NCBI GenBank assembly: GCA_037043015.1
Contig: CM073327.1
Location: 2,710,727-2,774,726, forward strand
Length of the DNA: 64,000 nt
Origin: Bryum argenteum
Lineage: Eukaryota; Streptophyta; Bryopsida; Bryales; Bryaceae
Reading direction: 5' to 3'
The notes under the pieces were generated by a model. That model was not told the origin of the DNA. It searched no databases and saw nothing but the letters and a program-made list of their open reading frames with translations. This document shows, in pieces, positions 1 to 9,217 of this stretch; the first letter of the stretch is position 1; every line of letters starts with the position of its first letter. A program made the translations under genes and the position numbers.

Positions 1-57
1 GATTGATTTTTGTTTTTGGCTGCTCTTTTTTCAACCATTGTTTGACATGTGATGCAG

Positions 58-117
58 GCCACTCACGCTGAAGGTTACCAATATGGAGAATTCCCTTCGC
101 TTTATGGTGATTCTTAG
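58..117 (+). CDS. Probable terminal exon of an unidentified gene (partial)
   Basis: A pyrimidine-rich stretch ending in an AG acceptor at 56-57 is followed by a short open segment reading ATHAEGYQYGEFPSLYGDS and then TAG at 115-117. This looks like the last coding exon of a gene that starts left of the window. The frame is not certain because the upstream exon is absent; another frame stays open to about position 170. The peptide is too short for me to recognise a family. The following 550 bases are T-rich, carry no long frame and hold poly(A)-type signals, which supports a gene 3' end here. Confidence 0.35.
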   Translation, partial: ATHAEGYQYGEFPSLYGDS

Positions 118-690
118 CCATACATTGCGAGGGCGTCTGAATTTACCTCGTGGGCCGTGCTACTGTTATTGAAGGAGCGGGTCTCGGAGTGGGATTAGTA
201 TTCGCTTGGGGATCAATCATGGCAGGGTATATCTGTCGGCTTTTGCAACAGGGAACTTCCCGCCGTATTGTAAAATCATAGTTTAGATGCACGATGGTCC
301 TGGTGGTGGACTGCAGCATGATTTGCTGATCAGGACAGCTGCTCTTTTGTCATATTGACTGTTTACATAATTGGATACCTCAGAAGTGGCTGATGTATAA
401 TTAATCTGTCGATGTTTCTGTTTTGTCTTGTTCGTGTTTGTATGGACTGGAATTGTGGTAAAATTCCGACAACGTCCTCCTCACCTCTCTTTGAAGTCAA
501 TCCTTTGTCTGGAATTTTGGGTTGGATTGCTCTACTGTGTGTGAACTTGAACTCTGGTGGGAGGTCTGTTGCGAGTGCAGTAGGCGAAACTCAATTCTCT
601 TTTTTTCATGAGTGAAAATTACTGCAACAAACTTGTCTCTTCTGTTTTGAGTTTCATTCATTGTATGCAATGAATAAAAGGGCCTTTCTT
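118..690 (+). other. Probable 3' UTR of the left-edge gene
   Basis: T-rich, non-coding sequence downstream of the putative stop at 117. An AATAAA hexamer lies at about 671-676 and another at about 775, either of which could direct polyadenylation. The 67-codon frame at 412-615 has no recognisable content. Confidence 0.35.
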
Positions 691-1640
691 CAATTACTGC
701 ACTAGAAATGCCTGCTTCAACATCTAGTACTTACTGTTTACAGATGTATACTTGATGGAATACTATTAATAACAATAAAATAGAGGAACTCAGGCAATGG
801 CATATGCATTTTCAAAGCGCATGTGTGTTTCTTAAAACTCTTCCTCATGAAATGTAATAAGAATCAACATGAAGAATTGCTTGATAAACATCATTGGCCA
901 CAAAGAATATGGTTATCAACATGCTAGCCTCATTGAACTTCCTAGTTGTTGACAACAAAAATTCACCGGCCACCTAAAAAACCGGAAAACAAAGACCTCT
1001 TTGCATGTTTGTTATGAGTCCAAACTATTTTGCATTGTTTGTGACAAGCCCAAACTTGTTTGTTAAATTTCCAAGTGTTCTACATGCGTTCATATTCTTG
1101 TTTTTATTTTGATTCAAAAGCAATGTTCATCTTTGCAATTATTAAGCATATTACTTGCTATCCTAAGTGAGAGTTAAACTCTCTTAGTGGTAAGCTAAAC
1201 ATGTCCATTTGAAATTTTGCAAAATCATGTGCAAGCCTTATGATTTTCCATGCTATTCTTATTCGTTCAACTTGACTTGAGCATGACATCGTGTTTAACT
1301 TGTTGAGGTGATAACACATCCAAAAACTCATAAAAAGACAATGCAAAGCAGTTGTGTACTCAATTTCATCACTATGCAATGGTGCGCATGAACTAAACAC
1401 ATCATTCATATTTCTAACACTTCAATCAATAAGGAGGTGATCTGCACAAGACTTTTCTCACATTCACTAATGAAATAACAACTTGTTCATATGTAGCTTC
1501 CTCGTCAATCTCTTCAAATAGTATGTGGTGTCTTTTCACATTGATTCTTTTATAATATATTTGCAAAAAGGATCTTAAGTTGGAGAAGCATTTAGATAAT
1601 ACTTGAAAATACTTGACACACAAGACTTAAGGAAATCAAC
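691..1640. other. Intergenic, no gene seen
   Basis: AT-rich sequence with only short frames. The minus-strand frame at 1158-1409 shows no domain I recognise. Confidence 0.5.
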
Positions 1641-1960
1641 ACTTACGCGACCTTTTAGTTCCTACTAGGCAACAAGAAATTGGATTATATAATCTTTTGG
1701 ACTTAGAAATCATTGATAGTGCACTTTTGAACTTGGGCATGTTGAATACATCATGAAGAAACCAATGATGAGCTTGCAACCTAGAGAGTTATTTGCAACC
1801 CTACCTACCTACCAAAATTCTTTCAGAACACAATTCACTCATATGAATTGTGACTTGAATGGTAGAATTTCACTTTGTGAATGCATCATAAGAAGGTGTC
1901 CAAAATGATACCAAAAAATGAGTTGAATATGAGAAGAGGAGAACTCCAATCTATTCAGAG
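1640..1960 (-). mobile_element. Degraded relative of the 7143-7512 TIR element
   Basis: Read on the minus strand, this stretch aligns by eye along most of the interior of the element at 7143-7512. Shared words include the CACCTTCTTrTGATGCATTC block, TATGAGTGAwTTTGTG, TTGCAAGCTCATCATTG and AAAAGTGCACTAT. The terminal inverted repeats have decayed and no clean target duplication can be read. It abuts the SINE-like copy at 1930-2263. Confidence 0.5.
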
Positions 1961-2263
1961 GCCAACGTGAATAAAGCGTTCGTTCGACCTATTCATGGAT
2001 GTATGCCCGGAGGTCATCACATCAATGACGAGAAAACTAATTCCTCTCAGGGTAAACACTATGTTAATTCCTACCTAGCCACTACTGCCTTGTAGATATC
2101 CGACATGGTATTCCCACTAAGGGCATAGAGGTACCCAAACAATGAGGTCCAAGAACCCCTCACCATAGTTGGGTGGACTATGGTAGTGAGCACCACACCA
2201 GCACGAGAGTAGAATCCACAATCTCCTCTCTAGGAGCCATGAGCCCTAACAACCATGCCAAGG
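1930..2263 (-). repeat. tRNA-derived SINE-like repeat, copy A
   Basis: The minus strand begins near 2263 with TTGGCATGGTTGTTAGGGCTC, an A-box-like start, followed by a B-box-like GATTCTACTC about 40 bases later. A body follows with CCAACTATGGTGAGGGGTTC and TTGGACC. The same head and body occur at 7010-7705 (plus strand) and, more diverged, at 4160-4550 (minus strand). This fits an old SINE with a tRNA-like head; no poly(A) tail or target duplication is clear. Confidence 0.55.
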
Positions 2264-2540
2264 TTGTGGTGCCTTTGAAGAGGAAGTACATAGAAGATTA
2301 TGTGGAAACAAGCCAGAGGGGCTTGCTCGGGCTCTTGAGGGTCAAGCTGAGGTCAAAATTCACAATCTTCACACGCACAGAACTACATTGGAGAACATAC
2401 AGATTCGCAATCATCTCCAATTGACCTAATCAGACGAATCTACAAATAGATAAAGTGCATATATCTGTACATGGGGTTGTGTTATTCCTGTGAGCCCCTC
2501 CATTATGCTACGTTACACCAATTAGATGAGATCAGATGGC

Positions 2541-3478
2541 TTACTTCTTGAGGTCCTGAATGAAGGCTTTGGTGATTTCCACCGACAGGAGAGCATTCTT
2601 CATGGCGAAGTCCTCATACTCTTGAGAGAAGACCACGTCCTCGTAGCTCTTCAAGATGACACTGATGGCCGCCTCCTTGAGGGCAGAAGCATGGGTAAGA
2701 GTTGCCAACTCCAGAACCTCAAGAACATTCGATGGAGAGATTCTCGGACAGATGTATGCTTCACAAACCTTGCTCAATACTGGTATGTCGTATTTATCAG
2801 CTGCTATCAAGAGAGCATGAGCATGCTTCGCCATGGCATCAGCTGGAATCTCAGCACAATAGAGAAACTCCAGCAGGTACCGTAGTTGATCATGGCTCAG
2901 CTCTTGAATGTGAATCACACCTGTGTGCGGCTCCTTCATTGAATCAGATTCAAACATTGCTCTGAATACCGAAGACTTGGTTGCCTGAAACAGCAAACTG
3001 TATTCACTTCAATTCTCGCCTGAAGCAGCACTGCTTTTAAGGCAAGAAAGCATACTGTGCGATTAGCATTAGCAAGTTTAATCAAGAGGAGTATGAATGT
3101 CAAGAGGACGAAGAGAGTGATCGTGCTGACCATGACGACACGGTGAGCATGGATGGAGAGGCCGTCGTTGGTGACCAAATCGACATCAGTGTGCATCCCT
3201 GTTTGGAAAGCGTCAACGAGCGACTCAAGAAACTCAAGCTTCTCGCTCACGTTTCCTTCCATCTGTTCGAGTTGCTTAATCTGCGTAAATGCATACTGCA
3301 GTCCATGTGAAGCCGTTTGCCTCGCTTCCTCCCCGTTGTCAACGTCATCGCTCCACTCTTGCTCCAGTTTCCGGCAAAGATCAATGATGGACTTGGCTCC
3401 ATCGTAGCAACTGCTGCAAATGGTGTTGCGTGGAGGCCGGAACGAGTTGACGAAATTGGAGCACAAGCAGCAGTCCAT
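2541..3478 (-). CDS. BTB/POZ domain protein with N-terminal CxxC pairs (At4g08455-like)
   Basis: Two exons on the minus strand, 3478-3131 and 2984-2541, joined in phase 0 across a 146-bp intron (GTCAGC...TTTCAG), give about 263 residues. The start is the ATG at 3478, because a stop lies in frame a few codons upstream. The N-terminus has paired cysteines (C3/C6 and C21/C24), followed by a predicted helical linker. A BTB fold follows from about residue 95: HTDVDLVTNDG and HAHRVVM in exon 1, then ATKSSVFRAMFES and a long helical C-terminus in exon 2. Plant proteins of this layout, such as Arabidopsis At4g08455 (243 aa), are thought to be substrate adaptors of CUL3 ubiquitin ligases. That role is inferred from the family. 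Both splice sites are canonical and the frame is intact, so the gene looks functional. Confidence 0.88.
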
Positions 3479-4159
3479 TGCTTCCCTTCTTCCAACAATT
3501 CGGAACTCGAATTCCAATCACGAGCTTTTGACTCTTCAAATTCCTGATTGAAGCGCACAGACTGAGTAACAAGGCTTTGATTTGCAATAGTCTACTACAC
3601 TTGATATTCTTACTACTGCTTCAAGATACTGCCGTTCCCGAGAAGAATTTCTCTCCAATTGCATGCAAAGAAAGTCGGAATCCATAGACGATTCAAGGTA
3701 TACTCTCAGCAGCGAAAACTACAGTAACGCCAATCTCGTGATCTCAACACGCCACTCTCGTGACAGAAATAGACTTACAAGTGAAAGCGGGACCGGAGGC
3801 GCTAGAATTGAGCTGTCAGAAAGCACAATTTACCACGACACGGCGGTCGCCATCGCCATCGCTCACGTGACAGCGCGGCGAAGCTTGGAAACACGATCCT
3901 GCACCAAATTGAACGCGACGACATCCGAAAAGGATCTCTTTAATCAGTAAGTGTGTCTAAGGCCAGAGAATCGTGACAAGCAATAATGCATCGGGACGAA
4001 TGTCACCGGCACCATGATTGCGCTCAAGTCGTCGTCACCCCCGTCGCCAAACGCCTTCGCCATAGCCAGGCTTGCTGGAAGACTCTCCCGCTCCCATCGA
4101 ACCCCGTTCCCACCGCCCAATTTCGTACTATTTTGTCTTTAACTAGATTGCATGCAGAG
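3479..4159 (-). promoter_or_regulatory. Upstream region of the BTB gene
   Basis: The presumed 5' leader and promoter of the minus-strand BTB gene. The plus-strand frames at 3663-3950 and 3986-4237 lack recognisable domains. The GC content is higher than in neighbouring intergenic DNA, as expected near a transcription start. I cannot place a TATA box with confidence. Confidence 0.35.
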
Positions 4160-4550
4160 GAATTTGCCTTTAACTTTAGTACAATTCAAATGCTTAAGAA
4201 AGTTGTAGCACAAGAAGAACAACTCCAATCCTACTGAGGCCAACGTAACTACTGTAAATTTGTCCACTTGACAGTAGAGTTGAATGTATGCTTCGAGGCC
4301 ATAACAAATAATCCCTCTGAACGGTGAGCTTTATGTTAATTTCAACCTAGTCTTTGTACTTATCAGATAACCAACTTGTCATCCCTACAAAGGAAATTCG
4401 GATATCTACACAACAAGGTCCAAGAACCCTCACAATAGTTGAGTGTTCTCATTAAAGTGTTGAGAACAATATTGGCATGGGGAATGGAACCCATGCCGAA
4501 CTTCTCATTTGGGATTATGATTTCCAACCACCAAGCCAAGAATCGTCCTA
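4160..4550 (-). repeat. tRNA-derived SINE-like repeat, copy B (diverged)
   Basis: The minus strand matches copy A. The head, near 4550, reads GGCTTGGTGGTTGGAAATC, with a B-box-like GGGTTCCATTCCCC. The body has CTATTGTGAGGGTTCTTGGACC, GTAGATATCCGA, AATTAACATA and ACGTTGGCCTC at matching spacing. It is more diverged than the other two copies. Confidence 0.5.
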
Positions 4551-6284
4551 CCTTAAGTTGTTGTACAACTTATAAGTGGTTCAATCTTTGATAGTAGTAT
4601 CTACCTTCTTGTAGTGCACTCTAAATCCTCTTGTTACAACCCTCCAGCTTTTGGTTCATTTTTGTCACTTTCAACCCCCTTTAAATACTTGTAGGTCAAG
4701 AGATTATGCTAACAAGGTTGAAGTGAACGAAAGGCACAACCAACTTTTTTTTAAATTACAGGTTTATTGGAAAAGACCGAAAATAATAATTCTCATAACA
4801 AGATAGAAAAAACTTTCAAGTAGACTCTTTAGATTGCTCAAAACAGTTTATTAGAAGGTCTTTCAAAACAACTTGAAAGAATATTTTACGTAACAATATA
4901 GGAAACCTTTTTACAAAATGAGAGAAAAGAACTTCAAAATGATATTGGAAAAGGTTCACCGCTTGATGTAATAAATGGACTCATAGAACAATGTAGAGAA
5001 AGGTTTTCACAAATATTGTAGAAAAAGTTGTACTTACAAAGTAGTGTAGTAGAGGGTTTTACAAAAAAGCCTCGCACAAGGTTTTGTATATTGAAGGGCC
5101 TTGCACATGAGGCTAACAAAGGGTTGATAGACAGTTGCTTAGCCTTACCATCTCCCCAAGGAGAGAAATAAAATGTTTCTAGTACTTGCTAAACGTTGCC
5201 AAGTGTACTATAACACTCCAACAACTTGCCCGAGGCCAATTGAGAGGAAAAGAAATGGGTTGATGAAGATAAAGTAGAGAAGTGTCAACAAAGCCACTTA
5301 CAGCCTTGCAGATAGCCTTAACCATGCCTCATCTATTTTTAGTCGGACTGAAGTTGGTTGGTTAGATTGAAGAAGAGCCCATGTCAACAAGCCATGACGT
5401 AGAAGAAAGTCCTACAATACAATATTGAATGACGTTGAAGATGGTTGCATAAAAATAATGATTGCATAAAACATACTATTTAGAGATGCTTTGTGTAGGG
5501 AATCAAGGCGTACATGGGGCGGGCAGGAATAAATCCTCTCAACATGATTGGTTTGATTTTAAAAACTCTAAAAACTATGAAAATGGACCAATCACATTGA
5601 GATAATTTTTGTCCTCATCTCGTGTCATGTACACCTTCACTCCCTATGAAGCGTCCTTTGCTATACATCTCACCAAGATCAATTTTGCATGCTTTCGGAG
5701 AGGATGTATAGATACATACATTTAGAAAATTTGAAAAAGACTTAATAATCGTCAACGTGCTTGATATTTCTAACTTTCACAAGGTTTATATTTTCGATCA
5801 TTTCCTAAATTGCCCCATTATTTTTATTCAATGAGGTATGAAGAGTTTTCTGCGCGGATCAAATCAACATGGAGATTTGAGGATTACAAAATGATAAATT
5901 GCTAAGGGTTGGTGTATTGTTCAAAACGAGATTATGGCCATCGCTCGACGTCACATGGTTGTATGCTTCGTATCAACTTTTTACAAAAATCTATGACTTA
6001 GCAATGAAGGATCCATTTGTAGGAGTTGAAGCCCACTTCCCCTCACAAACTTTCCTTGACAATGATTTGAGAGTCCCTTTCTTTTGATATAACTTGTCCT
6101 TGACCCTTGTCACTGAGCAAAGTGGTTGAAGATCGGTCCAAAAGTTCTAATTTTTTTTTTCACGAATACAATAACATAGCCTTAAACAATTTTCACCAAG
6201 GATCATCCTTTCATCGTTCACCTACTATAAGATAAATATATTTTTTCAAGGGAAAGTTGCGAAAGTAGCCCAATAACATCTTAC
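4551..6284. other. Intergenic, no gene seen
   Basis: AT-rich DNA with scattered stops. The frames at 4934-5119 (minus) and 5899-6087 (plus) are short and carry no motif I know. Confidence 0.5.
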
Positions 6285-6800
6285 ATTTGTTAAAATGGCC
6301 CTCACTATCTTAAAATGGCCCTTAGACTATCGTGGCCCAATACACCACCTAAATGTACCCCCGGATACGAGCCACCCTTGCCATGTTCACCCCAATCTTC
6401 ACCACACAAACCCACCACACAATCACACAATCTTCACCACACAATCTTCACCTTGAACTTCCAAGCTAAGCAATATGAGATAAGATGTGTGCCTTTCACT
6501 ACTTTAATCTAATTGACAATTGTTGCGACCCTTGACTGGTTGCCGTTAGTCATCCGCATGGAAGATGGCAATGGTGAGAAATGATACTAAGAGTGTAGTT
6601 GATGCGAGGTACAGGCCACTCACGTTCGACATGAAGAAACTCTATGTGATTGGATGGTGAATTTGGAATTTAGAGGTTCAAGTTGGTGGAGTTGGGGAGA
6701 GAGGTGGCATGGGGTACATCCATGTGGTGTGTTTGTCCAAGTATCATAATCGGTATGAGAGCCATTCTTGCAAGTTTGAAAAAATAAGGGCCATATCCGC
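6285..6800. repeat. Imperfect foldback (inverted) repeat
   Basis: The stretch around 6285-6475 is imperfectly inverted around 6630-6800. Matching pieces on reading the right arm in reverse complement include AATGGCyCTCA, CAmACACCACmT followed by ATGTACCCC, GCCACC, and CTTGAACyTCyAA. Arms of about 170-190 bp surround a spacer of about 150 bp. This suggests a foldback or MITE-like element; the ends are not sharp. Confidence 0.4.
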
Positions 6801-7009
6801 AAATACGAGATGTTTAAGGAGTACTTTACATGGAGAGTCAATTTGCTCATGCAACGTAAGGAGGGAAAAAGTCTTTTAATGTAATTGGTTCATTACTCAC
6901 AATATTTTGGAAGAACCAATCAGGGGAGAGGAATCATGCCCTCTTTAAGTTCGATGAACGACTTGTCTCCCTATATAAAAGGTTCTCAAGTTTTAAGGCA
7001 CCACAAGCC

Positions 7010-7705
7010 TTCTCTTGGTGGTTAGGACTCATAGCCCTCTATAAAGAGGTTGTGGGTTCTATTCCCCATGCCAGCGTTGTGCTCACCACCACAGTCCAAC
7101 CAACTATGGTGGGGGGTTCTTGGACCTTTTTGTATGGGTACCTTAACCCTTAAACGCCCAAGGTGACCCGAGGGGTCAGCTTTCAATAGAATCTTCTCTG
7201 TAGCTCTCACTGTACTCAACTTTTCACTTATATTTTTATGTCAAACTGGTCACCTTCTTGTGATGCATTCAAAAAGTGAAATTTTACAATTCAAATGACA
7301 ATTTGTATGAGTGATTTTGTGCTTTGAAAGGATTGTGGTAGCGAGGTTGGGGTTGTACATAACCTTGTAGGGGGTTGCAAGCTCATCATTGATTGGTGCA
7401 TTCATGATGCCCTTGTTCGAAAAGTGCACTATTCATGATGCCCAAGTCCATAAGATGCTGTGACCCAATTTTGGGCTGCCCGTTTTACACCCCATGGGCG
7501 TTTAAGGGTTAAAGCCCTTTGGGAGAACATCATGTCACGTACCTTTAGGGCACTACTAATAAGTAGAGTGTTTACCCCGAGAGGGGTTAGTAGTCCTGCC
7601 ATCGGTGTGATGACCTTTGAACATAAATTCAAGGATAGGTCGAACGAACACTCTATTCTTGCCGACCTCTACATAGGTTGGACTTTCTCTTCATCTTCCT
7701 AAGTA
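7010..7705 (+). repeat. tRNA-derived SINE-like repeat, copy C, split by an insertion
   Basis: The head at 7010-7142 has A-box-like TGGTGGTTAGG (7016-7026) and B-box-like GGTTCTATTCC (7055-7065), then CCAACTATGGTGGGGGGTTC and TTGGACC, as in copy A. The body resumes at 7513 with GTGTTTACCCCGAGAGG, GTGATGACC and AGGTCGAACGAACrC, again as in copy A. The 370-bp block between them (7143-7512) is a separate TIR element. Removing it restores the colinearity seen in copy A. Confidence 0.6.
7143..7512. mobile_element. Non-autonomous TIR element with TTAA duplication (piggyBac-like ends)
   Basis: An 18-bp perfect inverted repeat bounds this block: TTAACCCTTAAACGCCCA at 7143-7160 and TGGGCGTTTAAGGGTTAA at 7495-7512. 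Read as a transposon, the target duplication is TTAA and the element begins CCC and ends GGG, the signature of the piggyBac superfamily. There is no transposase frame, so it would be a MITE-like derivative. It interrupts a SINE-like repeat at exactly the TTAA. The superfamily call rests on the ends alone. Confidence 0.6.
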
Positions 7706-7784
7706 TTGTAAATGAAATGTCCAAAAGTCACAAAACCTCATTTCAATCTTACAAACTTTAAGGGCCGTACATTCTTACACTCCT

Positions 7785-7880
7785 AAACCTTTCAGGATAA
7801 AATTATGCTACACTCTTGAATCTTTAGGGATGAAATTATGCTACACCCTTGAACCTCTGGAGATGAAATTATGTTAAAAG
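7785..7880. repeat. Short tandem repeat, three units of about 33 bp
   Basis: Three consecutive diverged units (7785-7818, 7819-7851, 7852-7880) share the core GATGAAATTATGCTACACyC followed by TTGAA, with substitutions. It is too short and diverged for any functional claim. Confidence 0.7.
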
Positions 7881-8459
7881 TGGATGAGAAATAACCGAAT
7901 AGGACCACTCATACAAAGCTGAATTACACAGTCATAATTGAATCCGTCACCTCAGGTTAACAGACTGATTAAACGACTCTACTAGCCGGTCCCAATCGAA
8001 CGCATGTTCCCAAGTCCAATCATTGGGAACCCGCCATTCAGTTGGAAAGCGAGGGTTCATGAATCTACGTTCTTTACATGTACGCTCTCGAAACATGCCT
8101 AAAATGTTCATATTCACATGATTCGAGATTTGGGAAAGGAGAAATCGGGGTTGTGGTTCGTCGCATCGCTTGCCGGTGAAGCTTTGAGGAGAGTCCACCG
8201 CTTGGCGCTGCAATTGCTTCGTGATACGTTTGCGCATTTGTTCCGATTGCTCGTCGGCAAGAGAACAGATCCCGTGAGCTTAGTCGCAGCTTTTTATCGG
8301 TACCAGAAGTGGCTTGAATGGTGAAGATTAGGGGTTACGCGGGAACGGTACGAGTGTTCTTGCACATTGGCTTTCCTCGCCTCTTCTTCTTGCAGGAGCA
8401 TGTTCGTACTAGATCTCCTGAGCGTAGAACAGCTCGAATTACGGCTCGAATTGATTTGT
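7881..8459. other. Upstream region of the ULP2-type gene, no gene seen
   Basis: Frames at 7947-8237 (minus) and 8118-8324 (plus) overlap each other antiparallel and resemble no family I know. The region is probably promoter or 5' leader of the plus-strand protease gene that starts at 9218. Confidence 0.4.
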
Positions 8460-8895
8460 GAAGCTTTGCAAGAGCTGGTGATGGTTTAGGGCTTAGGTGA
8501 TGCTTTTCCCATTTCGGTGATTTCGACGAGTGTGGAAATGAGGTTTACGCCGAGTAGTGTAGCGTGACGATCAAGCTCCAATTTAGAGTATTGGAGCTAG
8601 TATGGTGCTGGCACGATCGTTAGACTCTTCGGGACTGTAATTCTTTGGTTATTCTAGGTGGTTTTATCTACATTGTGCGAAGCCGAGTTGCTGAAATTTT
8701 GCAGAGCCGGCGATGGAATAGGGCTTCGGTGTTTTTCGTTCTTCCATTTAGTGACGAGGTGAGGTTTACAACGGATAGTCTAGTGTGGACGAGTAGAGAA
8801 TTGGAGCTAGTAAGCGGGTGAGAGGATCGTTAGAAGCTTCGCGAGTAATTCTTCATGTGCTTTAGGTCGGTGTACTTACATTGTGCGAAGCAGAA
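8460..8895. repeat. Diverged tandem duplication in the leader of the ULP2-type gene
   Basis: Two adjacent units, about 8460-8690 and 8692-8895, share an ordered set of words: TTTGCA(A)GAGC, TAGGGCTT, GTGAGGTTTAC or equivalent, ATTGGAGCTAGTA, GATCGTTAGA and ACATTGTGCGAAGC. Neither has a long frame. The block lies just upstream of the first coding exon of the protease gene, so it is probably in its 5' UTR, a 5' UTR intron or the promoter. Confidence 0.6.
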
Positions 8896-9186
8896 GAATT
8901 ATACGGAGCGTTTTTTTACGGAGCTTGAATTATATGTCTTGAATTATATGGAGCTTGTATGGATCAAGTAGTTCTTTACAATTTTTAGGGGAGGGACCGT
9001 CCTGACGTTGTCTTCTTGCATGGACAGTGCTGGTTTGAGACAATGCAGACTGTGGCGTGCCGGACGCCGAGATAGTGGAAGTCTCAAAGCAGGAAGGTGT
9101 ATCTAATGTGTCGCACAAGGTTGAAGAGTGGCTTTTGGGGCGTTATATTTGAGTCTCCGGTGTTGAAAGCTTGGCATCGGTGCACT

Positions 9187-9213
9187 ATGAAGCTATTGCC
9201 TGTGGCAGAGTGA
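9187..9213 (+). promoter_or_regulatory. Candidate short upstream ORF
   Basis: An eight-codon frame, MKLLPVAE, ends five bases before the presumed start ATG of the protease gene at 9218. If it is in the mature leader it could lower initiation at 9218. It may equally be chance. Confidence 0.25.
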
Positions 9214-9217
9214 TTGG

